Assembly: GCA_964247295.1 (NCBI GenBank)
Contig: CAXTTV010000011.1
Location: forward strand, 1-52,916
Source of the DNA: CAXTTV01 sp964247295
GTDB taxonomy: Bacteria; Chloroflexota; Ktedonobacteria; Ktedonobacterales; Ktedonobacteraceae
Direction: 5' to 3'
DNA: 52,916 nt
Shown here: in pieces, positions 43,649 to 52,368 of the stretch
How positions within the stretch are numbered: position 1 is the stretch's first letter
Layout of the letters: every line of letters begins with the position of its first letter
The notes under the pieces: generated by a model
What the model saw: the letters and a program-made list of their open reading frames with translations, nothing else
The model's database searches: none
Told to the model about the DNA's origin: nothing
Translations under genes and position numbers: made by a program

Positions 43649-44017
43649 CTAAAGCATCGTGCTGAAACAAAAGTAAAGCATCCAATGCACATAAAGTGGA
43701 CTGGCAAAAGGCTGACAATATACACGCATTAATGGGAGGTGGGAACACCGAGAGTGGCGCTCCAGCCGGCATAGCAAAAGGCGCATCCGTCTGCTCTCAA
43801 CCATAACCGGGAAAATCTTTTTACCCGTAAAGTATTTGAGCAAAAGAAGCACATCTGGATCAAAATCTTTCGTTACAGCAACAGTCAGGTTTTCACGATC
43901 CACCCCCACAATCGCGCATTGATAGCGTTTCATCAACGCGAATGGCAAAAGGGAACGATGATGTAAAGGTAAACGATGTAACCTGGGTAGTTGAGGAAAA
44001 ACATCTTTGTTCAGCAC
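43649..44017 (-). CDS. Short protein with MshEN/GspE-N-like domain
   Basis: 122 residues from GTG at 44015-44017 with only a weak site. The middle, MKRYQCAIVGVDRENLTVAV then DFDPDVLLLLKYFTGKKIFP, has the rhythm of MshEN/T2SSE_N domains (conserved Pro/Leu-rich start, then VAVTKDFD, LKYFTGKKI). In complete proteins this precedes a GspE-type ATPase or stands beside regulators and may bind cyclic di-GMP. The ATPase is absent. The last ~35 residues look unrelated and include several Cys. It may be a stand-alone domain or a remnant. Confidence 0.45.
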   Translation of the reverse strand: MLNKDVFPQLPRLHRLPLHHRSLLPFALMKRYQCAIVGVDRENLTVAVTKDFDPDVLLLLKYFTGKKIFPVMVESRRMRLLLCRLERHSRCSHLPLMRVYCQPFASPLYVHWMLYFCFSTML

Positions 44018-44120
44018 CAGACAAATCCATTCGTTTATCAGGCTATAATCCTATCACCCTGGCCTCAGTATAAAAGTCTGAAGTGCAGATACAATGTATT
44101 CATTCTGGTACATATGGTAG

Positions 44121-44283
44121 ACACTAAAAAAATAGTGTGGAGAATCGACAACCTGAGATTTTCCGTGTGTTGTGGTCACAACACACGCGCTATCCCGTTG
44201 TCGTCGAAGTATACATTGTCCACAATGTCTTAATGAAGGAGTACCAGTAAACCACCTACCCTCGATTGAGTGAACCGAGGGTA
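44121..44283. promoter_or_regulatory. Cluster of four inverted repeats upstream of the MshEN-like gene
   Basis: ACACTA-A6-TAGTGT (44121-44138); CGTGTGTTGTG-GT-CACAACACACG (44164-44187, 11-bp arms); ACATTGT-CC-ACAATGT (44213-44228); TACCCTCG-N11-CGAGGGTA (44257-44283). They lie in a 379-base gene-free stretch. Two have 2-base spacers, which is typical of operator dyads rather than of terminators. Confidence 0.5.
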
Positions 44284-44396
44284 TAGAACTTTATCCTGTA
44301 TGCATCGCTCTGGATCGTGGGGCGAGAGCAGCAGGTCTTCGCCTGGCCTCTTCATGTGTCCCTGACCTGGTCCTATACCAGCATGTGTAAGTTAAT

Positions 44397-45346
44397 TTAA
44401 TGCAAGTAACCAATTACTAAAGGAAGTAGTGCAAAATTTAGAGTATCCGTCCAGGTATGCAAGGCAATGCCAGCCACAAGGTTACGTGTACGTTGGAAAA
44501 TAAGTCCAAGGATGAGGCCGTAGAACACCTGGAAAGGGATATTCAGAGCAATAGCGGAGAGCAGTGGCGCTGGATTAAAATAAATCATGTTTGCAAGAAA
44601 ATGAATGATGCCAAAAATAAGCGAGGAAATTACTAATCCCCAGTCGCTACGACAAAGCCGAAAAAGGCGGGTCATAAGAACTCCCCGGAAGGTAAACTCT
44701 TCGCTCAGACCCGCAAAAACGAAGCTGTTGATAAAAAATATAATGACACGTTGAACGGTGACAAGTCTGAGCGCAAGCAGGATAATCAATGCCACAATCA
44801 GCGGGACGCTGACTATCAGGGCACTCCACCAACTGCGATACCCCCGGCCAAACCCCGTTCACGCCAGCGAGTGCCAAGGAGCAGGGCAATACCCAGGGGG
44901 AAAACCAGCTTAAGAAAACTAAAGATCTGTAGCAGAGCCGGAAAGCCCAACAGATCAGACAACTGGTTGGCAAATATGAGGAGAAGCACGAAGATCATAA
45001 TAATAATAATACATTGCCACCAAAGTTTGTGCGATAAATAAGAGGGAGGCTCTTCCCATGGGGCAAGCGGGGCACCCGCAGTAAGCGGAATGATAAAGAG
45101 GAAGGTTAAAAACAGAAAAAAAAGCGGCTCCAGACACACAAGTAGATCGATAGCATGTCCTGTGAGTGCCAGGTAGCACGTTGCGATGACGATCAGCGCG
45201 AAAAAAAGCCAGGCGGCTGGACTATGTATAGTAGATAGGATAGTTTCGGCATATACATTTTTAAGGGAAACTGATGAGGCTAAAGCTGACTTGGCTTGGT
45301 TTTTCCCACGAAAACCCCCTATCATAATTATCACACAACATACCAC
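44397..45346 (-). pseudogene. CPBP-family intramembrane metalloprotease gene split by a frameshift
   Basis: Two reading frames make one protein of about 310 residues. The first part (to 44816) has several membrane helices and ends ERGLAGGIAVGGVP. In the second frame the same DNA reads RGYRSWWSALIVSVPLIVALI and goes on with the active region: SEEFTFRGVL (EExxxR), FGIIHFL (FxxxH) and HTWTDTLN (HxxxD). The switch must fall near 44841-44855, where a run of five C (five G on the coding strand) lies. It can be a true mutation or a sequencing error. If intact the protein would be a membrane glutamic/metallo-protease of the Abi/CAAX kind. Confidence 0.75.
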
Positions 45347-45680
45347 TTAATTATTATATTACAGTAATTTCTCTAAAAAATCAAACTTCGACATAGCGGG
45401 GTACAGTTCATATTTTTGCACTTCTGTTCGCATCTGGTTGGGTGAAATAAAGAAGGGAATACCCTGCGAGAAGCCTGGGAAAGGAAAACGCCCCTTGGGC
45501 GCGGGATGAGCGCGTGCGAAACGTTGCGCCAGCCGCCTGATCCCTTTATCCGTGGCGCTGTGCACCCCAAAATCAGAGAGGGATCATGAGCTGTGGTAAT
45601 TTAATGAGCACCCCATTTATTGCCCACGCAAAATTGCCTGGATCTTAGCATATCCCACTGAAGTTACAACGTATATAAAA
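45347..45680. repeat. Intergenic region with a GC-rich repeat remnant
   Basis: No gene. At 45476-45516 GGGAAAGGAAAACGCCCCTTGG and GCGGGATGAGCGCG (separate blocks) match the pattern at 38988-39025. The rest is AT-rich and featureless. Confidence 0.45.
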
Positions 45681-45712
45681 AAGACCTTCCCACTATTTAA
45701 TGGGAAGGTCTT
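45675..45712 (-). terminator. Rho-independent terminator of the OmpR-type regulator
   Basis: AAGACCTTCCCA (45681-45692) pairs with TGGGAAGGTCTT (45701-45712); on the minus strand TTTTTT follows. 13 bases past the stop. Confidence 0.9.
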
Positions 45713-45724
45713 TAGAAAATTTGA

Positions 45725-46471
45725 TTAAAGCGAAACGGCCCGAAGCTGACGACCTCCGGCCTCTTTGAACTCCTGATCTTCAACTGATCGGCGGATCAAA
45801 GTATAACCAACGCCCGGTACCGTGAGAATAAATCGAGGATTGCTTGGCGAGGGCTCAATTTTCTGGCGCAGATGGCGGATATGCGCCTTGATCAGACAAC
45901 TATCTCCCGCATCACCATACCCCCAGACATGCGTAACAATCTGGTTCGCGGTACATACATCATTGGCATTCGCCGCCAGCAGATGCAGCATTTTGCTTTC
46001 GGTCGGTGTTAACCGCACCGCTTTACCGGAAACCCGCACTTCATTATGTAAAGAATCTACACAAATGGGGCCCACATTAATGATTGAAGAAGGTCGCTGA
46101 CCCGCGAGACTTGAGCGCACACGACGGCTCAGAGCACGAATACGCGCCAGAAGTTGGGTCGGGAAAAAGGGCTTACGTAAGTAGTCATCTGCTCCAGACT
46201 CCAAAGCACGCACTTCCTCCTGTACGTTGTTACCATCAGTAATCACCATGATCAAAGCATCGTGCTTGTTGCGCAGGTCACGACACATAGTAAGCGCATC
46301 AATATCCTTCAATGCGGTGTCAATAATCACAAGATCAGGCTTCTGCTCCAGCCATTCTGCCTTTGCCCGTTCCCCTGTATAAGCACGGCAGACCTCGTAC
46401 CCATGGGTTTTCAGCCAGCCGGTAAGCATCTCAACCAGGTCGCGATCACTATCAACAACCAGCAACTTCAT
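45725..46471 (-). CDS. Response regulator, OmpR/PhoB type
   Basis: 248 residues, ATG at 46469-46471 after AGGGGGA. Receiver domain: LLVVDSDRDLVEML, phosphoacceptor Asp in LVIIDTALKDIDA (about residue 51), IMVITDG, and LRKPFFPTQL with the conserved Lys. Winged-helix domain from ~140: VRLTPTESKMLHLLAANAN, then LIKAHIRHLRQKIEPSPSNP and VPGVGYTL. DNA-binding transcription factor; no histidine kinase gene lies beside it. Confidence 0.92.
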   Translation of the reverse strand: MKLLVVDSDRDLVEMLTGWLKTHGYEVCRAYTGERAKAEWLEQKPDLVIIDTALKDIDALTMCRDLRNKHDALIMVITDGNNVQEEVRALESGADDYLRKPFFPTQLLARIRALSRRVRSSLAGQRPSSIINVGPICVDSLHNEVRVSGKAVRLTPTESKMLHLLAANANDVCTANQIVTHVWGYGDAGDSCLIKAHIRHLRQKIEPSPSNPRFILTVPGVGYTLIRRSVEDQEFKEAGGRQLRAVSL

Positions 46472-46626
46472 AGTTTCCCCCTATATTGTCCGGTAATGTT
46501 TTCATCGTCGTGCACCAAAACACATCCCCCCACGGTTGTTACACAATGACAATTAAAACATAGAAATATAATAGAAACAATTACTCATCTGAAGGAGACG
46601 CAAAATAAGCCCTCGGTTACCAAACC

Positions 46627-47406
46627 TTAACCTTTAAGGGCGGCTCCCCCCTTAAATGAGGTATATGAGACGGCTTGAGTCCGGTTAGAAACCCCTAACT
46701 TGTGAAGAATATGCTGGACATGTTTTCCCACTGTATAGGGAGAGATTGCTAGTTGAGCAGCAATCTGTTTATTACTGTAGCCCTTACTTAAAAACTGGAA
46801 GACTCGACGCTCGCGAGGAGTCAATGCTTTCAATTGCTCTTCTGTAAAAGGTGGAACTACTGTGGGTAATGGCAGGGCTTGTCTAAAAGTATCAAGGTTA
46901 AACTGAAGCGATGAACGAACATGGAGCTCAAGATCGGAGCAACGTTGCAATAAATAACGAATCATAAAGGCTGCTACTGGAGAAATAAGTGCAAATTCTC
47001 CTTTCTCAAAATTATCGAAAGCCTCCAACATCTCACTGACAGGGGTGTCTTTGGTAAGATATCCCACAGCGCCTATTTTTAGCGCTTGATAGACGCTCTC
47101 TTCATCCAGACTACTCGATAAAACAATAACCTCTGTCTCCATAGCCACTTGCTTTACCTTTGGGATTGTCAACAAGGCATCACCATCTGGTAAAAAGCGA
47201 TCCATAATAATAAGATCAATCGGCTGCTTCTCTACGGCATCCAGAGTATCTTTACACTGACGACCTTCCGCAACAACCCGAAAATGTTCGCGCGCATCCA
47301 TAAGATCTCGAAGACCATTTCGGTAGATCTCATGATCGTCAACCACCATGACTCGGTAGATATGTGATCTCAATGGCTTATTAGTTTTGAATAAAGGATA
47401 TACCAT
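46627..47406 (-). CDS. Response regulator, NarL/LuxR type
   Basis: 259 residues. Receiver domain starts about residue 17 (YRVMVVDDHEIYRNGLRDLM), Asp in LIIMDRFLPDGDA, VLSSSLDE, and VGYLTKDTP. A ~60-residue linker (FMIRYLLQRCSDLELHVRSS) separates it from the LuxR helix-turn-helix: LTPRERRVFQFLSKGYSNKQ and AISPYTVGKHVQHILHKLGV. The start at 47404-47406 has a weak site. Same strand as the OmpR-type gene, 155 bases upstream of it, possibly in one regulatory set. Confidence 0.9.
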   Translation of the reverse strand: MVYPLFKTNKPLRSHIYRVMVVDDHEIYRNGLRDLMDAREHFRVVAEGRQCKDTLDAVEKQPIDLIIMDRFLPDGDALLTIPKVKQVAMETEVIVLSSSLDEESVYQALKIGAVGYLTKDTPVSEMLEAFDNFEKGEFALISPVAAFMIRYLLQRCSDLELHVRSSLQFNLDTFRQALPLPTVVPPFTEEQLKALTPRERRVFQFLSKGYSNKQIAAQLAISPYTVGKHVQHILHKLGVSNRTQAVSYTSFKGGAALKG

Positions 47407-47727
47407 AAAGCAATACTACTTTCTTGGAAAAGTACGTAAACCGGCCTACAAAGCCTGCTCCCCCTCTATGCGATATACACGTTGCGTGGATTGAAGGGAA
47501 AAATACAACCTTACACTATTTTTATCGACACTTTTTTTTAATACAGGCACACTCCCTACCAAACACCATAGTATAATCATGACTCGGATATAATTATAAA
47601 ATCTGAACGAATAAAGCAGTGATTAGAAAAAGGTAGATTCTGTAATATCGGCTAATTAGAAATTAATCCTGCATTAAATGCTTCTTTATTTGACTATTAT
47701 ATAATATACCTTATTAATTTTTAAATT
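47407..47727. other. AT-rich intergenic region
   Basis: 321 bases, markedly AT-rich towards 47727. Transition between the regulator genes and the transposon remnant; no terminal inverted repeat or other structure was recognised. Confidence 0.4.
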
Positions 47728-48219
47728 TCAATATAGAAATATGATAAACAGGAAGGTTTTTTCACATATCCAGGTCCTCTCTAAAGTTATTACAAAGTTT
47801 AATAGTAATTGAAACAAAAAAAATCCTTGTATCCACGCTCTTTCATCAGGAACGTAGGGATACAAGAGGTAGGCCCAGGATACGTGTAAAATTCTATCAT
47901 AAAGACGGCCAGCGCGATTGCTGCTGCTCCTCTCCCAGAGGTCTCCGTGCATCTCAAACCACATCATGTCTGCCAGTGGCGCAACATTCGGGATTTCATT
48001 AGGCACGTCAAAGTCCATTGGGCCGTCTTCCGCAGGCAAAAGGTCTGTCTCATGGATATAATTGGCAATATTGTCGATCCGAAAATGCTCAGCGCTCTTC
48101 AAAGAGTCGAGATAGTGGTGAGCGGCTTCATTTCCTTTCGCAGCGTTGGCACGAAGGTAGTGCATAACCGTATCAATAAACATCGTTTCTTCTTCTTTCC
48201 TCGAAGAGAATGCAGTCAC
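47728..48219 (-). CDS. Hypothetical protein coupled to the resolvase gene
   Basis: 163 residues from GTG at 48217-48219, which overlaps the resolvase TGA by four bases (GTGA); an ATG at 48183 with AAGAAGAA upstream is an alternative. No recognised family. The N-terminal part is acidic and helical (MFIDTVMHYLRANAAKG, then DGPMDFDVPNEI and MMWFEMHGDLWE). The last ~35 residues turn hydrophobic and irregular (FFLFQLLLNFVI, TFLFIIFLY), perhaps a frameshifted end. It may be a passenger gene of the transposon. Confidence 0.45.
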   Translation of the reverse strand: MTAFSSRKEEETMFIDTVMHYLRANAAKGNEAAHHYLDSLKSAEHFRIDNIANYIHETDLLPAEDGPMDFDVPNEIPNVAPLADMMWFEMHGDLWERSSSNRAGRLYDRILHVSWAYLLYPYVPDERAWIQGFFLFQLLLNFVITLERTWICEKTFLFIIFLY

Positions 48220-48788
48220 GCTTCTGCTCTATTCACCACATATTTATAAAAAATGTCTTTGCTCTTAAATCCGGTCAATTTCATGATCTCAGGCACGGTC
48301 ATCTCCTTTTTCGCATATAACTCTTTGGCGCGTTGCACCTTCTTAGGGTCCATGCTCTGAATCGCCTTTGGCCTGCCTCCAATTCGCCCTCGGGCACGAG
48401 CTGCTTGCAGTCCCGCTTGCGTTCTCTGTCGGATGATATCTCGTTCCATTTCTGCCAGGGCACCGAAAAGATGGAAGGTGAACTTGCCTCCAGGGGTAGA
48501 TGTATCGATGCTTTCCGTCAGGCTCAAAAAATTGATCTCGCGTGCCTGCAAGTCCATCACCGTTTCGATAAGATGTTTCAGTGAACGACCTAAGCGGTCA
48601 AGTCGCCAGACGACAATGGTGTCTGCAGGACGGGCGAACTTCAGCATCTCCAAAAATTGGGGTCTCTCATCTTTTGCCTCACTCATGACATAGCGGAAGG
48701 TTTTTTCACACTGTGCGCTGGCTAATGCATCTTCTTGCAGAGCGGTGGTTTGTTCTCCTTTTGAGATACGCATATACCCTATTTTCAT
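48216..48788 (-). CDS. Serine recombinase (Tn3-type resolvase/invertase)
   Basis: 190 residues, ATG at 48786-48788 after GGAGGATC. Catalytic Ser9 in KIGYMRIS; VVWRLDRLGRSLKHL with the active-site arginines; ALAEMERDIIRQRTQAGL; a C-terminal helix-turn-helix (MTVPEIMKLTGFKSKDI). All active-site features are present, so it looks functional. It would resolve cointegrates at a res site, most likely in the 349-base gap before the divergent transposase gene. Confidence 0.92.
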   Translation of the reverse strand: MKIGYMRISKGEQTTALQEDALASAQCEKTFRYVMSEAKDERPQFLEMLKFARPADTIVVWRLDRLGRSLKHLIETVMDLQAREINFLSLTESIDTSTPGGKFTFHLFGALAEMERDIIRQRTQAGLQAARARGRIGGRPKAIQSMDPKKVQRAKELYAKKEMTVPEIMKLTGFKSKDIFYKYVVNRAEA

Positions 48789-49137
48789 GGTAGTGATCCT
48801 CCTTCAGGATACTCATTGTGTGTATCGTACGAGAACTCATCATAAAATACAAGTCTCTTGACGTTGATTTCTGGAATGGCAAAAACTCCTGCATACTCAT
48901 GGAAAGCAGGGAAATGTGGAGGAATTAGGGGGAGGTGGTGAGACGTTCGGGTAACGAACGTTTTCTGGACGACAGAGAAGCCTCCTGACCAGACCCGTAA
49001 AGGCACCAATTGTCCTACCATACTGCCCTATCGTTGTCTTTGCTCCCCTGGCTCTTTTAGGATGAGTCTATTGACCCACCTCTCTCTAGAGATGATGCTC
49101 TTGCTGAGAAATCTCGGTGGGTAGGAGGCATGCGTTC
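48789..49137. promoter_or_regulatory. Divergent region, probable res site
   Basis: 349 bases between divergent resolvase and transposase genes, the usual place of res and of both promoters. ACGTTCG-GGTAA-CGAACGT (48943-48961) is a perfect dyad. AGGAGG stands before the transposase ATG at 49138. The three res subsites could not be delimited by eye. Confidence 0.45.
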
Positions 49138-51847
49138 ATGACTGCCATTGAGCGAACAGCCTATCCTCGTTTTACCCGTGCTCCCTCAATCAAGGAGTTA
49201 CGTGATATCTATACCCCAACGCCTGGCGATATCGCGTTTGTTGCCACCAAAGCGCGGGGACCATCCCAAAAGTTTGCGCTGATGATCTTGCTGAAAGTCT
49301 ATCAGCGTCTGCATTACTTTCCAGAGCCACAAACCATTCCTGGAGCGGTGATCAGCCATATCCGCGCGGTCATGAAGCTGGAAGCTGACTTGGTGCCCGA
49401 TATTTACCCGGCGACCCTCCAGCGCTACCATGTTGCCCTACGGGAGCACTTGGAGATTACGACCCTGGGCAAACAGGCTCGCCATGTGGCGACCCGTGCG
49501 ATGCACACGTCAGCCCAGGTGATGAACAACCCGGCGGATCTCATCAATGCGGCTATCGAGATGCTGCTGGCCGAACACTTTGAACTGCCTGCCTTTAGCA
49601 CGCTAGATCGCCTGGCCCGACGTATTCGCACCCTCGTCAATGGAGGGATCTATCAACGCATTCTTGCAAGACTGTCGGATGCAGAGCAGCAAGCGCTTTC
49701 TGGCCTGCTCCGTGCCGAGGAAGCTTTTCCATTTACCCCATTCAATCGAATCAAAGAAGCACCCAAGAGTGCCACACTTACCCATCTAGATGAGTGGCTC
49801 TCGCGCCTGCTCTGGCTTCAGTCACAAGGCAATACCGGGCGACTGGTTGAGGGGATTCGCCAAGCGAAGATCAGCTACCTGGCTGAAGAAGCGAGGGTCC
49901 TGCATGCATCGGACTTCTCGGATTTCTTACCTCCCAAACGTTTTGCTCTGCTGGTTTGCCTTCTTCATCAGGCGACGATTGCTACTCGTGATGAGATCGT
50001 GCAAATGTTTATCAAACGCATGAGCAAGCTGACCACGAAAGCCAAAGAAGAGTTAGAGCGGTTACGCAAAGAGGATCGCACGACCACAGAACGCCTGATT
50101 GACGTTTTTACCGAGGTCTTGCAGACCAACACGGAAGCGCCCAACACAGCGGAAGCCGGAAAACAGATCCGCAAAGTCCTCGATGATGCGGGAGGGACTG
50201 CGCAGCTCCTCGAATAGTGTGAACAAGTGAGCGCCCATCATGGAGATCGGTATCAACCCCTGGTCTGGCGCTTTTACTCCTCTCATCGCAAGGCGCTCTT
50301 CAGCGTCATTAAAACGCTCGACCTTTCCTCAACGACTTCGGATCAGGTCCTCATTGATGCCGTGAACTTTATCATTGCGCATGAGCATGACCCCAAGAAG
50401 TAATTGGAAGCGACGCTTGATCTCTCCTTTGCCAGCGCGAAATGGCAACGCACGGTGATGGTCCGGCGCAAAAGCAGGAGTTGGCATATTCGCCAGCACC
50501 TGGAGACGTGCGTGTTTTCCTATGTGGCCGAGGAACTCAAGACCGGCGATCTGTGCGTGGCAGGCTCAGAACAGTTTGCCGATTATCGAGACCAGCTTCT
50601 CAGTTGGGAGGAATGTGAACCCAAACTGCCTGACTATTGTCAGCAGCTTCGTTTTCCGGTTACTGCTGAAGGCTTTGTCGAGCATCTACGCACCTTTCTG
50701 ACCGAGGTGGCGGCAGAGGCTGACCGAACCAGGCCACAAAACCACGAATTAATCATCAATGAGAAAGGAGAGCCAGCGCTCAAAAAACTGCGAGCAAAAG
50801 CGACCCCTACAAACCTTGCGCAGATGGAGGAGGCTCTCGTCGAAAAGATTCCTGAACGACACCTCTTGGATATGCTCGCACGCATTGATCACGTGACCGG
50901 CTTTACCCGATGGAGGGTTCGGAGGGATTGCCTATCATCATGTGAGTGATTTGTCCATTCTGCTCTTCAGTCATTTCGTCGCCTGTGGAACGTGGGAAGC
51001 TATCTACATCTTAGATATCCTGATGCGCAATCAATCCACGATCAAGCCAACCACCATTCACGTAGATACCCAGGGGCAGAACCTTCCAGTGTTTGGCCTC
51101 TCGTACTTGTTGGGAGTTGAGCTGATGCCGCGCATTCGCAACTGGAAGGAGTTGAAATTTTACCGCCCATCGAAAGAAACGCAGTACGAGCATATTGATG
51201 CGCTCTTCGGAGACAATGTGGTCGATTGGGACCTGATCCAGACTCACTGAAAGGATCTCATGCGCGTCGTCATCTCGATTCAGGAAGGGAAGCTGTTACC
51301 ATCCATGCTCTTACGCAAGTTGACCACCTACAGCCGCAAAAATCGTCTCTATCAAGCGTTTCATGCGTTAGGAACGGTGGTACGGACGGCCTTCCTCCTC
51401 ACATTCATTTCAGATATCAAACTGCGTGAAGTGATCCATCGCAGTACCAATAAAGTCGAACAGTACAATGCCTTTGAAGATTGGAGTACCTTTGCTTCGG
51501 CGGGAACCATCTACGAACGAGCCTATGAAGAGCAGGAAAAACGTATTAAATACATGGAGCTGCTTGCAAATTGTATTCTGTTAGACAATACCGTTGAGAT
51601 CAGCACAGCCCTCAATGCACTCGCAAAAGAGGGGTTGATCCCCACCATTGATGAACTGGCTGCACTCTCACCGTATCAGACCAGGCACATTAAACGCTTT
51701 GGCAATTATGAACTCGATCTCCAGACGATTGCTGTGCCGCTCACGGATGATCTTACCTTTGAGATTGCGCCTCCTCCACAAGCTGATGTCATAGAGGCAG
51801 ATCGAGATGGGCCTCTCCCACCAGAGATTGAACCATCGGTCGGCTGA
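49138..51847 (+). pseudogene. tnpA: Decayed Tn3-family transposase
   Basis: Tn3 TnpA sequence runs from ATG at 49138 to 51847. Breaks: TAG at 50215-50217 and TAA at 50401-50403, both in the original frame; a frame change near 50930; and TGA at 51248-51250 in the later frame. Around the frame change the text passes from HVTGFTRW straight to GGFGGIAYHHVSD, so roughly 90 codons expected between them are gone, including the first catalytic Asp. The second Asp (HVDTQGQ) and the Glu (NKVEQYN) remain, as does the late ALSPYQTRHIKRFGNY block. Non-functional. Confidence 0.88.
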
Positions 51848-51889
51848 GTTTCTATCAGAGAGAAACCCATCGTTTCAGAGAGGGGTGGG

Positions 51890-52007
51890 GTAGCGCTACG
51901 TAAGCTGTCACCACCACAAAGTAGCGCGGGCATAACGGGCACGATCTGAACAGTTGGGAAGTTCCTCAAAAATTTTTGGAAAGGGACTGCGACGTAAGCT
52001 GTCGCCA
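51890..52007 (+). repeat. Two direct copies of ACGTAAGCTGTCnCCA at the transposon's right side
   Basis: Copies at 51898-51913 and 51992-52007, 94 bases apart. The first follows GGGG and the palindrome GTAGCGCTAC (51890-51899). A GGGG start and a TACG-TAAG core resemble Tn3-family terminal repeats, but no partner was found on the left. Confidence 0.5.
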
Positions 52008-52368
52008 GGAGCAGGGTAGCAGGCCATAATAAGCAGAAATGGCTCATATATGCCTGGAATATCGCCATTTCTCTCGTTTCTTTCGACCTCGATCCGGCTT
52101 CTGCCAGAGAATGGCTGGCATCAGTCCTACGCAAGGAGGTGCCTGATGTGGGCAATCAGAGCTTCTATCTGGCCTCTCAGAAAACAACGCTCAGGTGTAC
52201 ATCCAAAAATTCCGGATCTGGCACAAACTTGGTGAAGGATGAGTTTCTCTGACGATTGCTCCCCTTTTGTCTCCACATGGAAAAGAAAAGCAAAAGAGCT
52301 GCTCTTCTTAAACTTTCACCAAGAGTGGAACGGTTCCGCAGAATCCTGGGAATGACGCGCATGCGTGG
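52008..52368. other. Gene-free stretch between the transposon and the regulator gene
   Basis: 361 bases with no convincing gene. AGAAATGGC...GCCATTTCT (near 52034-52072) is a 9-bp inverted repeat with a ~20-base loop. Nothing else was recognised. Confidence 0.4.

Larger units (their letters stand above)
47728..52007. mobile_element. Tn3-family transposon remnant (ends approximate)
   Basis: Divergent tnpR and tnpA with a res-like gap define a Tn3 module. No 38-bp terminal inverted repeat pair was found. The left limit is set at the last co-oriented gene and the right at the ACGTAAGCTGTC repeats; both are guesses. Confidence 0.65.

Noticed and set aside
45359..45570. Minus-strand frames in the repeat region
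   Set aside because: Fall in GC-rich repeat sequence; no site and no family.
52050..52235. Plus-strand 61-residue frame near the transposon end
   Set aside because: No ribosome-binding site and no recognisable content.
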